The notes: a model not told the origin generated them from the letters alone. Numbered from the stretch's first letter, positions 11,420 to 24,370 are shown. The stretch: 64,000 bases of DNA from Morella rubra (GCA_003952965.2 CM025855.1:21081122-21145121), one strand, 5' to 3'. Made by a program: numbers and translations.

Positions 11420-12640
11420 GCATTTTTTTGAATCTGTATTGCTATATCTGTTTAAATCAATGAAGGCATTTGTTGTAATGTACCCTGTATAACCTTAAGG
11501 CAGGTATGGTCAACATCAAAAAACAAAGCTACTAAAACTTCTAACATCTCACTACAATGAAACTGCTAAAACATCTAACATCTCCATATCAGTACAATAA
11601 ATTGCAAAATGTATCAAATACATCTAAAAGACCAGTGTCACTAGCATGAATATACTCCAAAATATAACTCAGACCTAAATATCCATATCAGTGTCATATA
11701 CACAATCAGCACCCATATTAGCAGCATCGTAATGTGACAAAAAATAGTGGGCTTACATCCAAAAGACACACAACATTGTGACAAAAAGAGCCATAAACTA
11801 CTCCTAGTAGTATGCTTGTCAGTATTCGACCTCTTCATCTTCTCTTCAATCCTCTTGATGGCTTCCTCAATAGTAGGACCACCACCCTGGAGGAGTTTGC
11901 ACGTGACTGATTCTGACTAGCAATGAAACCACTTCCATATTGAGCCCATAATGTTTGTGGAGTGCCCCAACTCACTCTCACTGGTTCTCGAGTTGGTTCA
12001 TGAGTTACTTCTTCCTCGCTAGCAATGTCCTCCACAACAATAGGATTTTGCTTCCGATTTCCATGACTTGACGAGCTACTAGATTTCCTACCAACTTGCC
12101 TTGCCAATCTTCTAGTAATTGTGATGCGCTCGTTGGTCTACTCTTCGTCCGCTTTATGAAAACAAATGTAGGCTGATATGCAACCTCAGTGACTGGAGTT
12201 TGAGGTGCTGCGAGTTGTGGTATAGTCTGAGGTACTGCAGGTGGAGGTGGTATAGTTTTTGCTGTTTTCCTCCACTTCTTGTTCTTGTTGCAAGAGGTTG
12301 ACTTTGCGTATTTGCTTCATTCTACAAATAGGATACAAAAAGCACCCATAGAAGCTGTTAATTTTCAAATAGTATATAGAATAGGATAATATAAGCTAAT
12401 AATTGTCGGCCTCTGCATCTTATGTTTAATATCTGGCCTAACTTCCTACATGGGGAGGACCTTCCTAAGACTCATGGTCTTATGTTGTATTTTCTGGTAT
12501 TGAGGTAAAAGCTCTGATTTTTACTGTGATGGAAATAAAGGTTTGCACACCTGTATTTGTGCAAATATGTCAAACCGGATCTTCCATCCATTTTATACCT
12601 CACAAGGCTAGTATTGTTTATGTCCTGACCATTTTTTTAT
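11420..12640 (-). other. Low-complexity minus-strand ORF remnants, unrecognised
   Basis: On the minus strand, 12368-11835 carries readable but frame-broken text: a Pro/Thr-rich run, TEVAYQPTFVFIKRTKSR, then RLARQVGRKSSSSSSHGNRK and an acidic segment, and a short helix PTIEEAIKRIEEKMKR ending near 11830. This resembles the disordered C-terminal tail of a transposase (Mutator-type tails look like this) but I see no catalytic domain, so I give no family. It lies tail-to-tail with the GRF gene. Confidence 0.35.
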
Positions 12641-13514
12641 GAAAACGACGTCGTGTTAGTGATTAAAAGGTGGTTGTTTATTTAATGAAAATGGTGTCGT
12701 GTGCTCCAACTAATCAGTCTGGACAGTTTTAAATACCGTGCAAACACAAAGAATTCATAACACCATCATTTGTTTTTGTTAAAACGGTGTTGTTTCTTAA
12801 TAGAAATAATCAAAACGAAGTCGTTTTAGGAAGAAAACAGTGTCGTTGCCTTGCAAATTATCGTCTAGACGTCTATACTAGGTTCAAAATTGTTGGCGGC
12901 AAATTTTCATGCCAAAAAATTTAGTGGGCTCCCATTCAGACTAATTTAAAGACGTCCGAATGGTTTTTACGCAGAATGAATGGCCAAAATCGTGTTTTCT
13001 TTTTTTGTGATCTTTCGATTCTATATGTGATTTCGATGCACCTAATCACTTCTGTGATTGTTGTATTGTAAGAAATAAGTATAGGGAGCTAAATAAGGAA
13101 GACTTCAAAGCATCATTGGATTAAGAGGTACGCTTTTTGGTTTTTATGGGTTTTGTCTTGACAACATGTTTTTCTTTCTATTTTTGTTCTTTAATGATTT
13201 GGGTAGCTTATAAACATGTTGGTTATTGTTTGGAGTTAGTTGGATGTGAAAATCTGTGAGTGAGTTTATGCATAGCTTTTGTTGATTGAAATCTCTCGGC
13301 ACCCTATTTTTTTGAAGCCTCTATTTCTTCGTTAGTCATCTTTTGGAAGATTATTGGAACTGTCTAGATGCTAAGCATTGAAAACGAAATCATTATTTGT
13401 TATACCCCGAGCTTTTAAACATCACATGCATATTGTTTAAGATATCTTGTTTGTGATTAGTAGTGCATTTTGGGGTATTTAGTGACTAAGAGAGATTATT
13501 TAATACTTGAGATA
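12641..13514. other. Non-coding, with repeated AAACGACGTCGTTT-like motifs
   Basis: Several variants of AAAACGACGTCGT and AAACGGTGTTGTTT lie within 12640-12850, in both orientations, reminiscent of subterminal repeats of plant DNA transposons. No terminal pair or gene was identified. Confidence 0.35.
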
Positions 13515-13763
13515 CCAAGTTCGAAACCTTGATTAGGATATGATTTAATGAGATTTGGAGTTCACATGCAATTGGTTGTTGTTCAGAAGGTTGAGGACCA
13601 CGTATAGATCAATTTAATTTTTTAAGCTAGTAGTACGTTTTTGTCTCAAAACCTTGATTAGGACATGATTTAGTGAGATTTGGAGTTCGCATGCAACTAG
13701 GTTTTGTTCAGAATGTTGAGGAGCTCGTATTGGATCAATTTAATTTTTTAAGCTAGTAGGACG
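13515..13763. repeat. Tandem duplication, two units of about 125 bases
   Basis: Both units run from CCTTGATTAGGA, through GAGATTTGGAGTTC and CATGCAA, to ATCAATTTAATTTTTTAAGC and TAGTA(G)GACGTTTTT. The second unit begins at about 13643. They differ at roughly one base in ten. No coding. Confidence 0.8.
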
Positions 13764-13892
13764 TTTTTTTCTCGAAAACCGAACCACATGATTTTTATTC
13801 TACTAATATATTGGGAGTTCATCCACAAGCTTATCGTTCAATTTTGGAGACTTTTTATTTTTCGGAAGCTAGTAGGTCAATTTTTGGAATTA

Positions 13893-13972
13893 TGGATAGA
13901 GATGATTGTGGATAGAGATAAATTGTGGATAGAGATGAAAGATAGAGATGAAATTATGGATAGAGATGACAC
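13893..13972. repeat. Minisatellite of GATAGAGAT units
   Basis: Five to six imperfect copies of GGATAGAGATGA with variable spacers. They give an artificial Asp/Arg-rich reading on the plus strand. No gene is implied. Confidence 0.75.
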
Positions 13973-14134
13973 ATAGGAAGCACGACGAATCAAGGCTAGA
14001 AAGCACGACCAAAAAGGCTAAACCTAGAGAAGCATGAGGTGTTGAACCGTAGGAGTTTCTGCGGTGACTTGCCACAACTACCATGCCTTACAGCTGCTAT
14101 AGGTTGCTAGGTGTCGACGTGAGGTGAATGTAGT

Positions 14135-17100
14135 TGTCACGTCTCGTGCCCATACTTACCCCCTAGGCTCACTTATAGAGATAGTATGTACACAAACAGG
14201 GATTACGGCACGAATCATCCCAAATAACCTTATCTGATTCACTTTGAAAAGCTGAGCGGAAGTCTTATTTGAAAATAGGGTTGTGATTAAAACTATTAAA
14301 ACGTTTCAAGGAGAAATCGCAGTTTAGAAAAGGACGATAAATTAACTTGCATTAAACAGTTTTTGAAGTGTTTTATAGAATAAAACCTTTAGTATAAACA
14401 AAAGCTTAATAATAAAAGGAAAGAATAAGAAATAAGGAAAGAAATAAATACTGCCATAATAAATACCAGATTTCAATACAAAGCACGATTTTCCCAAATA
14501 CGTCCACCAGGGGACTGCAAAAGGGCTAAGTACAAAAGTGGGAACTTTCTAAAGCTCGCCATGCCATTACAACCGTGCTTTAATTGAGGAATAATACATC
14601 GAAAAAGAAATAGAACATAAAGAAAACGGCATCTAGACTTGGGGTCCACTAAACCTCCTCATCAGTATCAGAGGTGAGCTCTATAATACCGGCCTCGGGT
14701 GAGACGCGGCTACTCTCCGCCGGCGAGGTTGGAGGAGTGTAATCGAGTATAAGGAATTCCGGTGGCACATCGATCAAGCCGAAGTCCTCTACACAGGGGA
14801 GTGGGGGCAAAGATGGTTCCTTGAGGAACCAGTGGGGTTCATGCTCCACCAATACCTCATAAGTGTCTATAACCTAAGTTCAGACCTTCAGGACCAAGAT
14901 GTATGGATCTAGATCCAAGGTCAGCTCGTTCTTGAACAACTTCATCTTCAATATCCACGGCGCCACAAACGAGGATGCAAAAACATACATAAAACAATAT
15001 GAGTCCTACTGACTCAATAAGGTCGGGAAGAGGGAAACATGCTCATACAATACAGTTCATGCCTTAGAACGTAAAATATCAGTGCAATAATAATTTCAAA
15101 CATATAAGACATGGTATAACATAAGGAATGTATGCAATGCATCAACTCATTATCTGGTTTCCTGAGGTATTCTTGGTGTCTGCTCTATTCACACCCAGAG
15201 TCAGGCTGTGCGTCCCTCCTCTCCTCGTGGGATTGTGCCGTGTCACTTACACCAAGACCCTTAAAAACAATGTCGTAGCACCCAGAAAGAGCCCAGCCGT
15301 TCCTTACATTTATTTTTCCTCTTATGAAGTGAATGTGATTCATGCATGAATGCCATACAATGCATGTGCAATGTTGCCATTCAAAATGTCTCATGAGGTG
15401 ATTGGAGAAAATATAAACCAATAAAGTGCTGGAATCTTAATACATGAATGATAGAGATACAATTATCCGACATTAGATTCACAATTGAATTTAAGAAATA
15501 CTCAACTAATTTTTGTCTCATATGCTCTCTAATTATTGAGCCCTTTTTCCTTAATTAAAGAATTAAAAATCTTTATTCTTTTATGAAATAATTTGAAGAA
15601 GTAAACATGCATTTTATAAATAAATATTAATTCTGCCCTAGATCCCCAAATAAAGGCCTATTGGAACTTCTCAGACCCTACTGGGTCTATCCCTAAAGTT
15701 TTATAAGGTTTTGGGCTTGTTTAGGGTTAACGGGCCTAAAGTCCATTTAGGCCGCTAAATGGCTTTGTGATTTGAGCCCCTAATTCTACTCAGTTTGGAC
15801 TCAAATTTGGGCTTCCCCATCTATTTTTCATTATCTACACAGCCATATAATTATTTTCCCTTTTTGGACATTTTTACAGTAATTTTTTTATGTGAAATGT
15901 CGAAACTGCCCTTAGAGACCTCTAGCAGCATTTTCGAACTTTCCTTACATCATTTTTGGCTGAAATTTTTACAGTGATGTCCTGATTACTTATACATACT
16001 ATCAAAAAAGTTTCATATAAAAATTCAAAGGATAGATTGGGGTCGTTTTGGGCAGTGGCCATTTTTGGATAAAAACCCTAACTAAATGTTCTTACACTTA
16101 ACGAATCTTGCATTTAGATACTTTAAATCAATGATCTATCTAACACACTCATGTAAATGAGCTCACAGTGCACATAATGTGAGAGATTCTCAAAGAAAAT
16201 GAAGGCAAAACAATAATCATTTTCACAATTCCATCATGAACATGTATTTGATATCATTTACAAGCTTTCAAGTACAAATATTCATCTTTGAGCTCTCAAG
16301 CTCCTTTCCATGGCTTTACTTGGCCTTCTTTTCATCAAAGACTTGTACTTGCCATTCGGCCATCATCAAGATCTCCATTGATCAACATATTACAACAAGT
16401 GCATGAAACATGCATCATCAAGCTAGGGATTACACATGCAATGCACCCATCAACTTCAATGGCCAACCCATGGCCTATAGGTCCCCAAAAACCAAGTTTT
16501 TAGCCACCGATATGGCTTATAATACAACCCAAAATCTCTTTGAATAAACAAAGTTTACACAGCAACCTTTTCTTGCAAATACTTCAAGGAAAACTCAAGG
16601 TTTCTCTACATGCAAAAGTTTCTAGTGTAAAATCTCATATTGGCACATAGGTTTTTCTTTTGCAATAGTCTACTAACATGCAATGAACCTAGCATGATTC
16701 TCATCCAAACAGCAAGCAAAGTACATGAAAATTACATTTGGTTCCCAACGCAAGATGCATGAAAACTACCCTTACCAAAGCACCAAGACCTAACCCTTAC
16801 TTTAGTGATTTTCAGATGACTCTAGATAGGCTTGAAAATCTCCTAAAGAAAGTATAAAACCTAGAGTTAGAAATCTTAGATTAGAGAGTAGGAAAAAGAT
16901 GGATAGGTCAAGGAAAAGAGGAGAGAAAATGAGGCAAGGGAGGGTTCATGGCCATGGCCGAACACCCCCTCCCCCACCATAACCATTTCCTCTAGTTTTC
17001 TTACCCCTTTATTTTCTCTTTCTCCTTCATCTCCATTTTCTTCTTCTTCTTCTCCTCTTCTTTCTCCTTAGCTGACTGCTCACTCTCCGCTCTCTATGCT

Positions 17101-17299
17101 CACAAGCTCGGCACACACACACACACAAAGGTCTTTGTGATATACGGTTTGGTTGGTTTTTCATGAAACCAACCAAGCCATCATCTGGTCCAAGGGAGCT
17201 GCAAGAAGCAAGCTCCTTGGATGGCCAAATGGGTGGCAAGGGGCAGGAGATGCCACATGACATTCTCTCCCCCTTTCTAGGCAATGATGGGATGTCACA
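14135..17299 (-). mobile_element. Gypsy-like LTR (Tat/Ogre-type layout), minus orientation
   Basis: Read on the minus strand it starts TGTGACATCCC at 17299 and ends GACGTGACA at 14135, a TG...CA pair with inverted tips. It carries the landmarks of long plant Gypsy LTRs: a GA-rich leader zone near 17000-17100, a TTGAGTCAGTAGGACTC motif near 15010, and a T-rich 3' part. A minus-strand ORF at 14649-14852 (with PEFLILDYTPPTSPAESS) lies inside and is not recognised. The flanks (GTAGT and AATCT) do not match, so it is not a simple solo LTR. Old; no internal retrotransposon genes are adjacent. Confidence 0.5.
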
Positions 17300-19588
17300 A
17301 ATCTCTCAAAAATCTCACCCTAGCTATTGCCGAATTTCACAACATGATGCATGCTAAAAGGACAAGGAAATGAGACAAGGGAATGAGACAAAAGTCAAGA
17401 GAGTTAGGAGGGTTTGGGCCATGTGACCTAGGGAGAAGAGAGAGAAAAAAAAAGATTTAGCCAAAGGTTAGATTTCCAAGCTTATTAATCACCTAAAGTT
17501 AGGAAATGAACATGCTAAAATTAACCTAAGTTGGGAAAAAGGATGTAGAAAATTAATCAAAGAGATTACAATGGTTAATGATGAGAAAAACTTAAGATTG
17601 CTCATAGGACATTGTTAAAATTTTAAGAAATGAGCAATGAGAAAAGAAAATGAATTTCAATGAAAAGTACTAAGGCAACATAATGTGAATTTTAATAATG
17701 AAACTAAATTATGTACTAATTGATCAATTTAACGTAAATGAAATATATAAAATGCAAGAAATGAAAATGCACAAAATATTCACTCATCAAGATTATAACG
17801 AAATGCAAATGCTTAGCTAGATAATAGGATAATTGAAATATTTAGCAAGAAAATTGAAAAAAAAAAAAGAAATTAATTGTCAAGGAAATCAACACGACTA
17901 GAAAATCATAACTACTATCATTAATTAACTTAAATAGTTGAAATTAAGGAGGGGGTATCATAGTAGCCATTTGAGTCACTGAATTAGCCTAGACACGTGT
18001 CGCGATGTGACGAACCAAGCTTGCCTATAAATAGGGGGTGGGTGGCCATTTAAACCTACACCATCTCATCCTAAAATTGTGGGTTAAGCTTGAGATTAGT
18101 AGAGAAGTGAAGTAGAAGCAAGAAGGAAAATCGCTTAGTGAAGATTAGTGAAGATCAAACTCGCTTAGAGGTAAAGTTTAGTTGGTTATCTTTGATTTTA
18201 ATTCAAAAGTTTTCAAGATGATTTTGTGAATCTCTTGTATTTCTTATTCTAGCATCTCTTGATGTTGTTAGTTTTTTCTATTCTTCCTATTGTTCTTGAT
18301 GTTCTTCGTGTTCTTGACGAAGAACAAGCTCATCCTTTCGAAAAAGTATCATTTTCAAAGTTCGATTCGTTTTCAAGTTGTTTTTCAACTTTGATCCATT
18401 TCTTTTCAAAATTCTTCCAAAAGTTGTTTTTCAAAGCTTGAACATATTTCTTTCCTTCTGATTTCAATATTTTATGTCAAAATTGGTATTTTCTATGTGG
18501 TGATTAAGCCGATTTTTAACCGAGAAATTAAAGTGTTGTTTTTCTTCATAACACTTTCTTTTGAGAACTGTTTTATAATGTTGTGATGATGGAAACGAGT
18601 TAAGGTGTTGCATATCATAAATGAGATGTATGGGCGTTGATATGAGACATGCATACTTAACTTGTACGTTGGAAAGGAATATTTTGATGTTCAAGTGTGG
18701 TTAAGGTGTTGCATATCATGAATGATATGTATGGGCGTTGACATGAGACATGCATACTTAACATAATACTGTGAAGACGTGACAGTACTGTGCACAAGAG
18801 GATGTGTTCACTTGTTGTGACATTCTAGCCTCTCCGTCGTATGCAGAAAGATCCTCTTGAGGATACCGTATTCTACTCTGGGAGTAATGCCGCAAAATAC
18901 GGGTCATGTTCTACTCTAGAGTAATGTCGCAAAACATGGAGGTTACTTGTAACTCGTCACTCTGGCCAAGTGATTCACTTTGAAGAGTGAGAGGAGTGGT
19001 AGTTGAAAAATGGAAAAGATCATTATTTAAGAATTGAGTCTTTTCATTTACTTTCTTCTTCCTGTTTTGAGATTTTTTTGATGAACGGGTTTTCTTCAAT
19101 ATCTTGTTCTTGTATCTGCTATCTGTCTAACCACTAGCTTTACTGAGTCATTTGGACTCACCGTTGTTTGTTAAATTCTTTTAGCAGATGTTCAGAATGT
19201 ACCTGGGAGAATTTACTTAGACTTTGACTCATGAGGTCTTGACTAAGGTAGTTGGGTCTGGGTCACTGAGAACCTAGACATCATCGTTGAGAGCGTCCTG
19301 ATTATATTTTCTAGAGATGATGAAGAGGAAGAGTAGAAGAGAATAAGATAAAGACCTTATGTAGATTGTACTGAATTTAGTAGTTATTCTGCCATGTTTT
19401 GTAGACATACATAGAAAGCAGAATTGATACTCTTTTGTGATACAAAGGTTGGAATAAAGGGTCTTGATGATGTTTATTTCTTAGAATCTGTTGCTTTAAC
19501 GATCCTCCCACTGGCGTAACCTCAGTTTAATAGTAGCGTCCGTTACTATAGGACAACACTAAAGGTCTTCATGGTTCGGGCTATTACA
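17300..19588 (+). mobile_element. Gypsy-like LTR, plus orientation, 5' edge unclear
   Basis: It ends GGGCTATTACA at 19588. It contains a TATA box with a leader (18026 onward), two copies of an 80-base phrase with GGTGTTGCATATCAT (near 18600 and 18705), the TACTCTGGGAGTAATG/CTACTCTAGAGTAATG pair near 18875-18920, and CTGAGTCATTTGGACTCACC at about 19144. That last motif also occurs, on the other strand, in the neighbouring LTR. The 5' edge could lie anywhere from 17300 to 17950. No retrotransposon coding region follows. Confidence 0.45.
18026..18034 (+). promoter_or_regulatory. TATA box of the plus-strand LTR
   Basis: TATAAATAG, followed about 30 bases on by ACCTACACCATCTCATCC. This is the usual placement of the transcription start in long plant Gypsy LTRs. 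Activity is inferred only from layout. Confidence 0.55.
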
Positions 19589-20794
19589 TTATTTGACATT
19601 CAAAATGGAGTCGTATCTGCATGAAAACATTTTCGCGACATTCGATTGTCGCAATCCAGACGGTAATGGGAACCATGCAAACATTTTGTATCTGTTTGGA
19701 CGATTATCAATGTGTCCAGACGGCTTTTTTTTTTTTAAATGCATTTCGTTTGGAAATTACCGCGTGTTTGGGTTGCCGAAGGCACTGTAATTTCCACTTT
19801 GTTCAAGACGTGGACAGTTTGAAATTAGGCTATCGGTAATTTACATAAATGTTTTGGGCGCTATGCGCGCTGTAGTTAGAAATTTCGACGTCGGATACAT
19901 AGTTAGTATTGTGCTTACACATTTGTCTTTTGACAGCGGGTGTTTAACCTCAATGTGGAATCCATGATGAAGAGTTGTCCTATGATGATAAAGATAATTC
20001 TGAAAAGCCTGACTCTGATGATCAAAGTGATTTTTCGAACCTTTTTGTTGATTTACTATTTATTCAAAATTAATATATTATTTGTTTAATATGATATAAA
20101 CATTTTTACTTGTTGTGCTTGTACAATCAAAGGATGTGGTCATGCCAGCGGGAGAAAAACGTCTTTGGTGCGATTCAGCTACTAGAATAGTTAGTGCGAT
20201 CCATCATACCAAGACACGGCTACGACCTGCCATCATAATACCAAAAGTAGTTGTGTGTGTAAGTATTTCAATCATTAATGTTAATATTTATGACCCATGT
20301 ATTTACGTATGCTAACACTTTCGTTAATAGAAATTTTTTTTCATGAATAGCAACATTAAAGATTAGACAAGTGTTGGGTAGAACGCGTGGGATTGCATTA
20401 GAGAAGACTCGTGTTGTAGGAAAGATGTGTGTTCATATCCCTGATGGTCGTATGAGCGGTATTGACAAGCCATATTCGATGCTCTCTAGTTATATTGGCT
20501 CACCTGTGTTATCACATGTTCGATTGATGAGACCAAGTGGTCAAAAGTCTTCGATGAGGTTAACAAAGTGTTTGTAAGTGTAACTTAGTAAAAATTATAT
20601 TCATTGAAGTACTTATTGTTTAATTTTACTAACATTGTTCAATGTTATTTCTTATCATTGTTTTGTTGTTGTGCATAATACTAACAATATATTTTAGGAT
20701 GACTTTAACCTCAATTATGATCAGCCTGAGGATCAAAACATTATGATGTCTATAATGAACATAGTGTACTTGATGTATCAAAACAAAATGCATT
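19589..20794 (+). pseudogene. TnpA-like transposase (Ptta/En/Spm type) remnant
   Basis: Two plus-strand blocks are recognisable: 20370-20577 with GRTRGIALEKTRVVGK and VHIPDGRMSGIDKPYSMLSS, and, after a TTTTAG acceptor, 20699-20794 with DDFNLNYDQPEDQ and YLMYQNKMH. These match the middle of the plant Ptta/En/Spm transposase family, and the second block has its counterpart in CACTA-2 (DDFQLDYD, HRNKMYQHYL). The gene is cut off exactly after KMH by an LTR fragment. Upstream, 19600-19830 has CCAGACGG/GTTTGGACG motifs like the subterminal repeats of CACTA-2. Confidence 0.7.
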
Positions 20795-21617
20795 AGCGGT
20801 CGACTCCTGACATTATGACCGTTGTGTAACGTTAACCTACAGCGGTCGACCAGTTCATGTAGCGGTCGACCGGTTCATCGAGAGTTTTTAACAGCTCGAC
20901 TTTCAACGGCTATTTTTCTTATGAGACCTATATAAAGCCATTCCTACGCCTTTTAAAAGTTGCTGAACAACTTAAATCATTTTGCCAAAGCTAAGAGTGA
21001 TCTAAAACCTTTCAATCCTTGTTCAAACATCATTCACACATAATCAACACTTTCACATCCTTGTTGTTGTGTGAAGCTTAAAAGATAGAAATTTCTCATT
21101 GTAATATCTACTCCATCAAGGGAGTTTTAGTGAGCATTTTTGTTCATCCCCATACACTATTAAGAGAGTGATTCTCTTGTTTCCTTTTGGTGAGGTTTGT
21201 TCATCAAAAGAAGGAGTTTAGAAAGGTTTGTTCTCAAACTCGTTCTTGAGGCTTGAAGAGGTGTTTCTCAAGCTCAAGTGTAAGGAAGGCTCTCCCTTGG
21301 TTGAAGGGAGCATAGTGGAAAAACCTCAAGGCTCGGTAAAGGAGCTTGAGGGTGGATGTAGGCGGGTTTGCCGAACCACCTAAAAATCTTGTGTTTGCTT
21401 CTCTTCCCTTATCTCATTACATTGTGCTATTAGTTTCCTATTCTAAGTTTTATTTCTATATTTAAGTTGCATATATATTCTTGTGTTCAATCTTTTATTG
21501 CAATCACTTCTCTTTGTGAGACTTATAGCTAGCAAACACTTTCTAAAGGGTGAGTTTCGAAAAAGTTTTGAAACCCAATTCACCCCCTCTTGGGTTGCCT
21601 TAATCCTAGGATTTACA
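20795..21617 (+). mobile_element. LTR fragment of the GGTCGACCGG family, 5' part missing
   Basis: Clear similarity along its length to the complete solo LTR at 32083-33363: the repeated AGCGGTCGACCGGTTCATG phrase, a leader with TATAAAGCC, CTCAAGGCTCGGT, GGCGGGTTTGCCGAACCACC, and the end CTCTTGGGTTGCCTTAATC. It ends ...GATTTACA. The left part of the LTR is absent, and the junction is directly with the TnpA remnant. Confidence 0.75.
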
Positions 21618-21639
21618 CCTTTGGCCAATTTTCATACCA

Positions 21640-22689
21640 TAGTGGAGCATTAACACTATTGAGACTCCCAATCTTCAAAGAGAGCTAGGTAGCATCATCG
21701 AATCCCCTTCACCACCAGCCACACCATCAAGAACTTGCACTTTAATCTTCCCAAATAGTGTTGTGAACCTGTGCACTTGAATTTTCTCTCCAACAATCTT
21801 CCCAAACAACACTTATACTTTGTTATCCTTTTTCGAAGCCACCCTGTGTTCTACAGTTACGTCAAACACATCCACATCACGTCTCCACTCACGACCCATG
21901 ACGAAGATGTTTGTAGACTGTCCGATAATTATAATTAGGGTATGTTAAATTTCCTTTAGTGCCCCAACCTAATAAATTACTGTACGCAATAAAATCATTC
22001 CCTATCCAACAAAGTGTCGCATGTATCTGAAAATACGACCACGTCGATGCATCATACATTATGACACTATGATTCCACATATCCTTCAACTCCACTGTCA
22101 ATGGTTCCAAGTACACATCGATTTCATTCCCAGACGACCTCACTCCCAGGATTAATAGTGTCATCATCATATAAGGGTCTTTCATACACTTTCACAGTCG
22201 CAGGTTGTATAGTACTAGTATTATCGGCCATTTGCCATGTTAGCTATTCATATCTCCAAATGGATTAAATTCATTTAAGATGATTCATATAGTCTGTCAA
22301 ACTCTTTCCAAGCCAATGCATCCGTCGGATGCCAAAGTGTCACACCGTCACCTACCCATTTGTCCTTATGCCATCTCATATCTTCTGTTAATTATTTCTG
22401 AAAAAATAGTCTTTGCAATCTCAGTTTAAGATGAAAATGCCAAAGCACCTTTTGTGGGAGTTCTTTACCCTGGTTCTTATCGTAAAACCACCGAGATTCA
22501 CCACACACTGAACAAGCGTGCTTCTCGGCATTCTCTTTCCAGAACAGAACACAATCATTTCGGTATGCATGTATATGTTTATAAGTAAAACCCAACCCCT
22601 TTTTAACTTATTCTCCTCATAGTACGAGTTAGGCAACGTCTCCCCAGTGGGTAGGGTGTCATTGAATAAACGCAACATCTCATTAAAAG
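21640..22689 (-). pseudogene. CACTA TNP2 transposase, N-terminal remnant
   Basis: Minus-strand pieces in order: MLRLFNDTLPTGETLPNSYYE (22678 down), then KHIHAYRNDCVLFWKENAEK and HACSVCGESRW (a Cys pair typical of TNP2), then LWHPTDALAWKEFDRLYE (near 22310), then MTLLILGVRSSGNEIDVYLE and YLEPLTVELKDMW (22165-22060), then GNDFIAYSNLLGWGTKG (about 21975). This is the start and first catalytic half of TNP2 (Transposase_21). There are several stops and frame changes, and it is cut on its 5' side by the Copia LTR at 22690. Its strand is opposite to the TnpA remnant at 20.4 kb, so the two need not be from one element. Confidence 0.8.
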
Positions 22690-23993
22690 TGTTAAAAGTA
22701 TGCCCTAAAAATCATTTGTCTAGATAATTGTTTATATAGATACCGCTTGTTTATATTTATTTTATTTGGTAATATGTTGTGATAAAAGATGTTACACGGT
22801 TATTATTGAGTGACATTATAAAAAAGTCATGTCAATGATTAAAGAATCAAAAGCAGAGAGTGTGAGTTTTGGATTCCTTATTCACTTGATATTTGTTCTA
22901 GACCAAGGTACATATTTATGTATAATAGGTCTACACTCGTTGTGCCTCTATTAAATGGGATGATGAACTCAGTCCTTGAGGTGGTGACTTTAAGTAGATG
23001 AGTGGGTGCACAGTAAGAGTACATGCACTAAACAGAATCAAATACGGAAACCTTCTGGAAGTGATTATTGATGTTGATAAGGTATTCAACATAATATATT
23101 TATGATATCCTTAGACTTGAGAGATTTATGCAGGTTTTTTTATTGTGTACTTGTGCTCCCGAGTCATGTGGTGACGATCTTTCTACGTCAAATATTCCAG
23201 ACAATGTTAGGTCTTTTACATGATGAATGAGTTTGTATAAATTTTCAATAAGAAATCTATCAGTCTCTTTATGAGATAGTATATTCAAGTAAATCTATAT
23301 AGGGTTGAACACCGAAAAGAAAATCTATGGCCACAGGAGTTTTGTAAAAATATTTTTTGAAATTAATATATATATATATAATATATTTATTTGTGAAATT
23401 ATTTTATAAACAATTTGGAAGTCCAACGGGTTACAAATTATAAATTAAGGATTACATGAGCTACTGATTTTATCCATGATATTATTCTGATCCTATTAGC
23501 TCATATGGAATATAGTATTGTGGAAGGATAAATAAACGAATATAATTGTTAGCAAAAGAGATTCACAAATCAATCTCAAATTCTCGGTGGTGAATTGTAA
23601 TATATTGATGAATATGATTACAATTAGTAGAAGCCTGAATTTTGGTAAAAGAATATAAGCGAATTAATGGAAAATGAGTTTTTCCATGTGATCCTACGGC
23701 CAAAGTCTAAAATCCCTAAAAATCTTATAAACTAACATAGCTAGGATTTTTATTTAAAATGATAGCTATGAGATAGTCTATCGTAAGATGAGAGGTTGCC
23801 ATCAGAACTCAAAAAATCCTACGTCGTCTGTGATCATAGAGAGGAAGCAAGCAGAACATTTGGGCTGCTATTGTGGAATCAAGACTGAAGATTATGAGAT
23901 CGACAAGAACCAGATAATTATTATCAAAGCTTGAAGAATTTTCAAACATCAACAAAAGAATTGGAAAGTAATTTTCCAAAGATCAAACTTTCA
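22690..23993 (+). mobile_element. Copia-type 5' LTR
   Basis: It starts TGTTAAAAGTATGCCCTAAA and ends ATCAAACTTTCA, a TG...CA pair. It is followed after one base by a tRNA-Met primer site, which fixes it as a 5' LTR in plus orientation. About 1.3 kb long. A related, broken copy lies at 31905-34005. It sits inside the TNP2 remnant. Age cannot be judged, as the partner LTR is not identified. Confidence 0.8.
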
Positions 23994-24316
23994 GTGGTAT
24001 CAGAGCCAGGTTAGTTGAACCTTACTCTCTTGAGATTTGTACCACAATTCATTAGAAAATACTGATGACAATTGGATTCAAGATTGGCTTGAAAATCTTT
24101 GACAAAAATATTATTTTATTGATTGTGGTTTTGGAAACCGTTAGAAGAATAAACTTTTTTGAGAAATCTCTACATATCATTGGATGCGATCTATTGTTGC
24201 TGTGATTTTTTTTTTTCTGATTGTTTCAAAGTGGTTTTGATTATTTGTATGGAATTCAATTTTTGGAGAACTATTTTAATATGAAGAAGGGTGGAATTTG
24301 TCTCTAAGGATTTTGG
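23994..24316 (+). other. Copia primer-binding site and leader
   Basis: TGGTATCAGAGCCA at 23995-24008 is the standard plant Copia primer site complementary to initiator tRNA-Met. About 300 bases of leader follow and end in TGG, the left target copy of CACTA-2. No coding region is recognised between 24009 and 24316, nor a clear continuation after 36277. Confidence 0.8.
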
Positions 24317-24330
24317 CACTAACAAGAAAA

Positions 24331-24370
24331 TGCACTTTGGGTGTCAAAAAATTTTGTCACCCAAAGTGCA
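24331..24370. repeat. Terminal hairpin of CACTA-2
   Basis: A perfect 13-base inverted repeat, TGCACTTTGGGTG and CACCCAAAGTGCA, with a 14-base AT-rich loop, starts 14 bases inside the left terminus. A looser counterpart (TGGGTGACGAAA ... TGACACCCAAAA) occurs near the right end at 36170-36240. Confidence 0.85.

Noticed and set aside
14135-19588. Single 5.4-kb Ogre-type solo LTR
   Set aside because: Flanking bases do not match as a target duplication, and the landmark motifs occur on opposite strands in the two halves.
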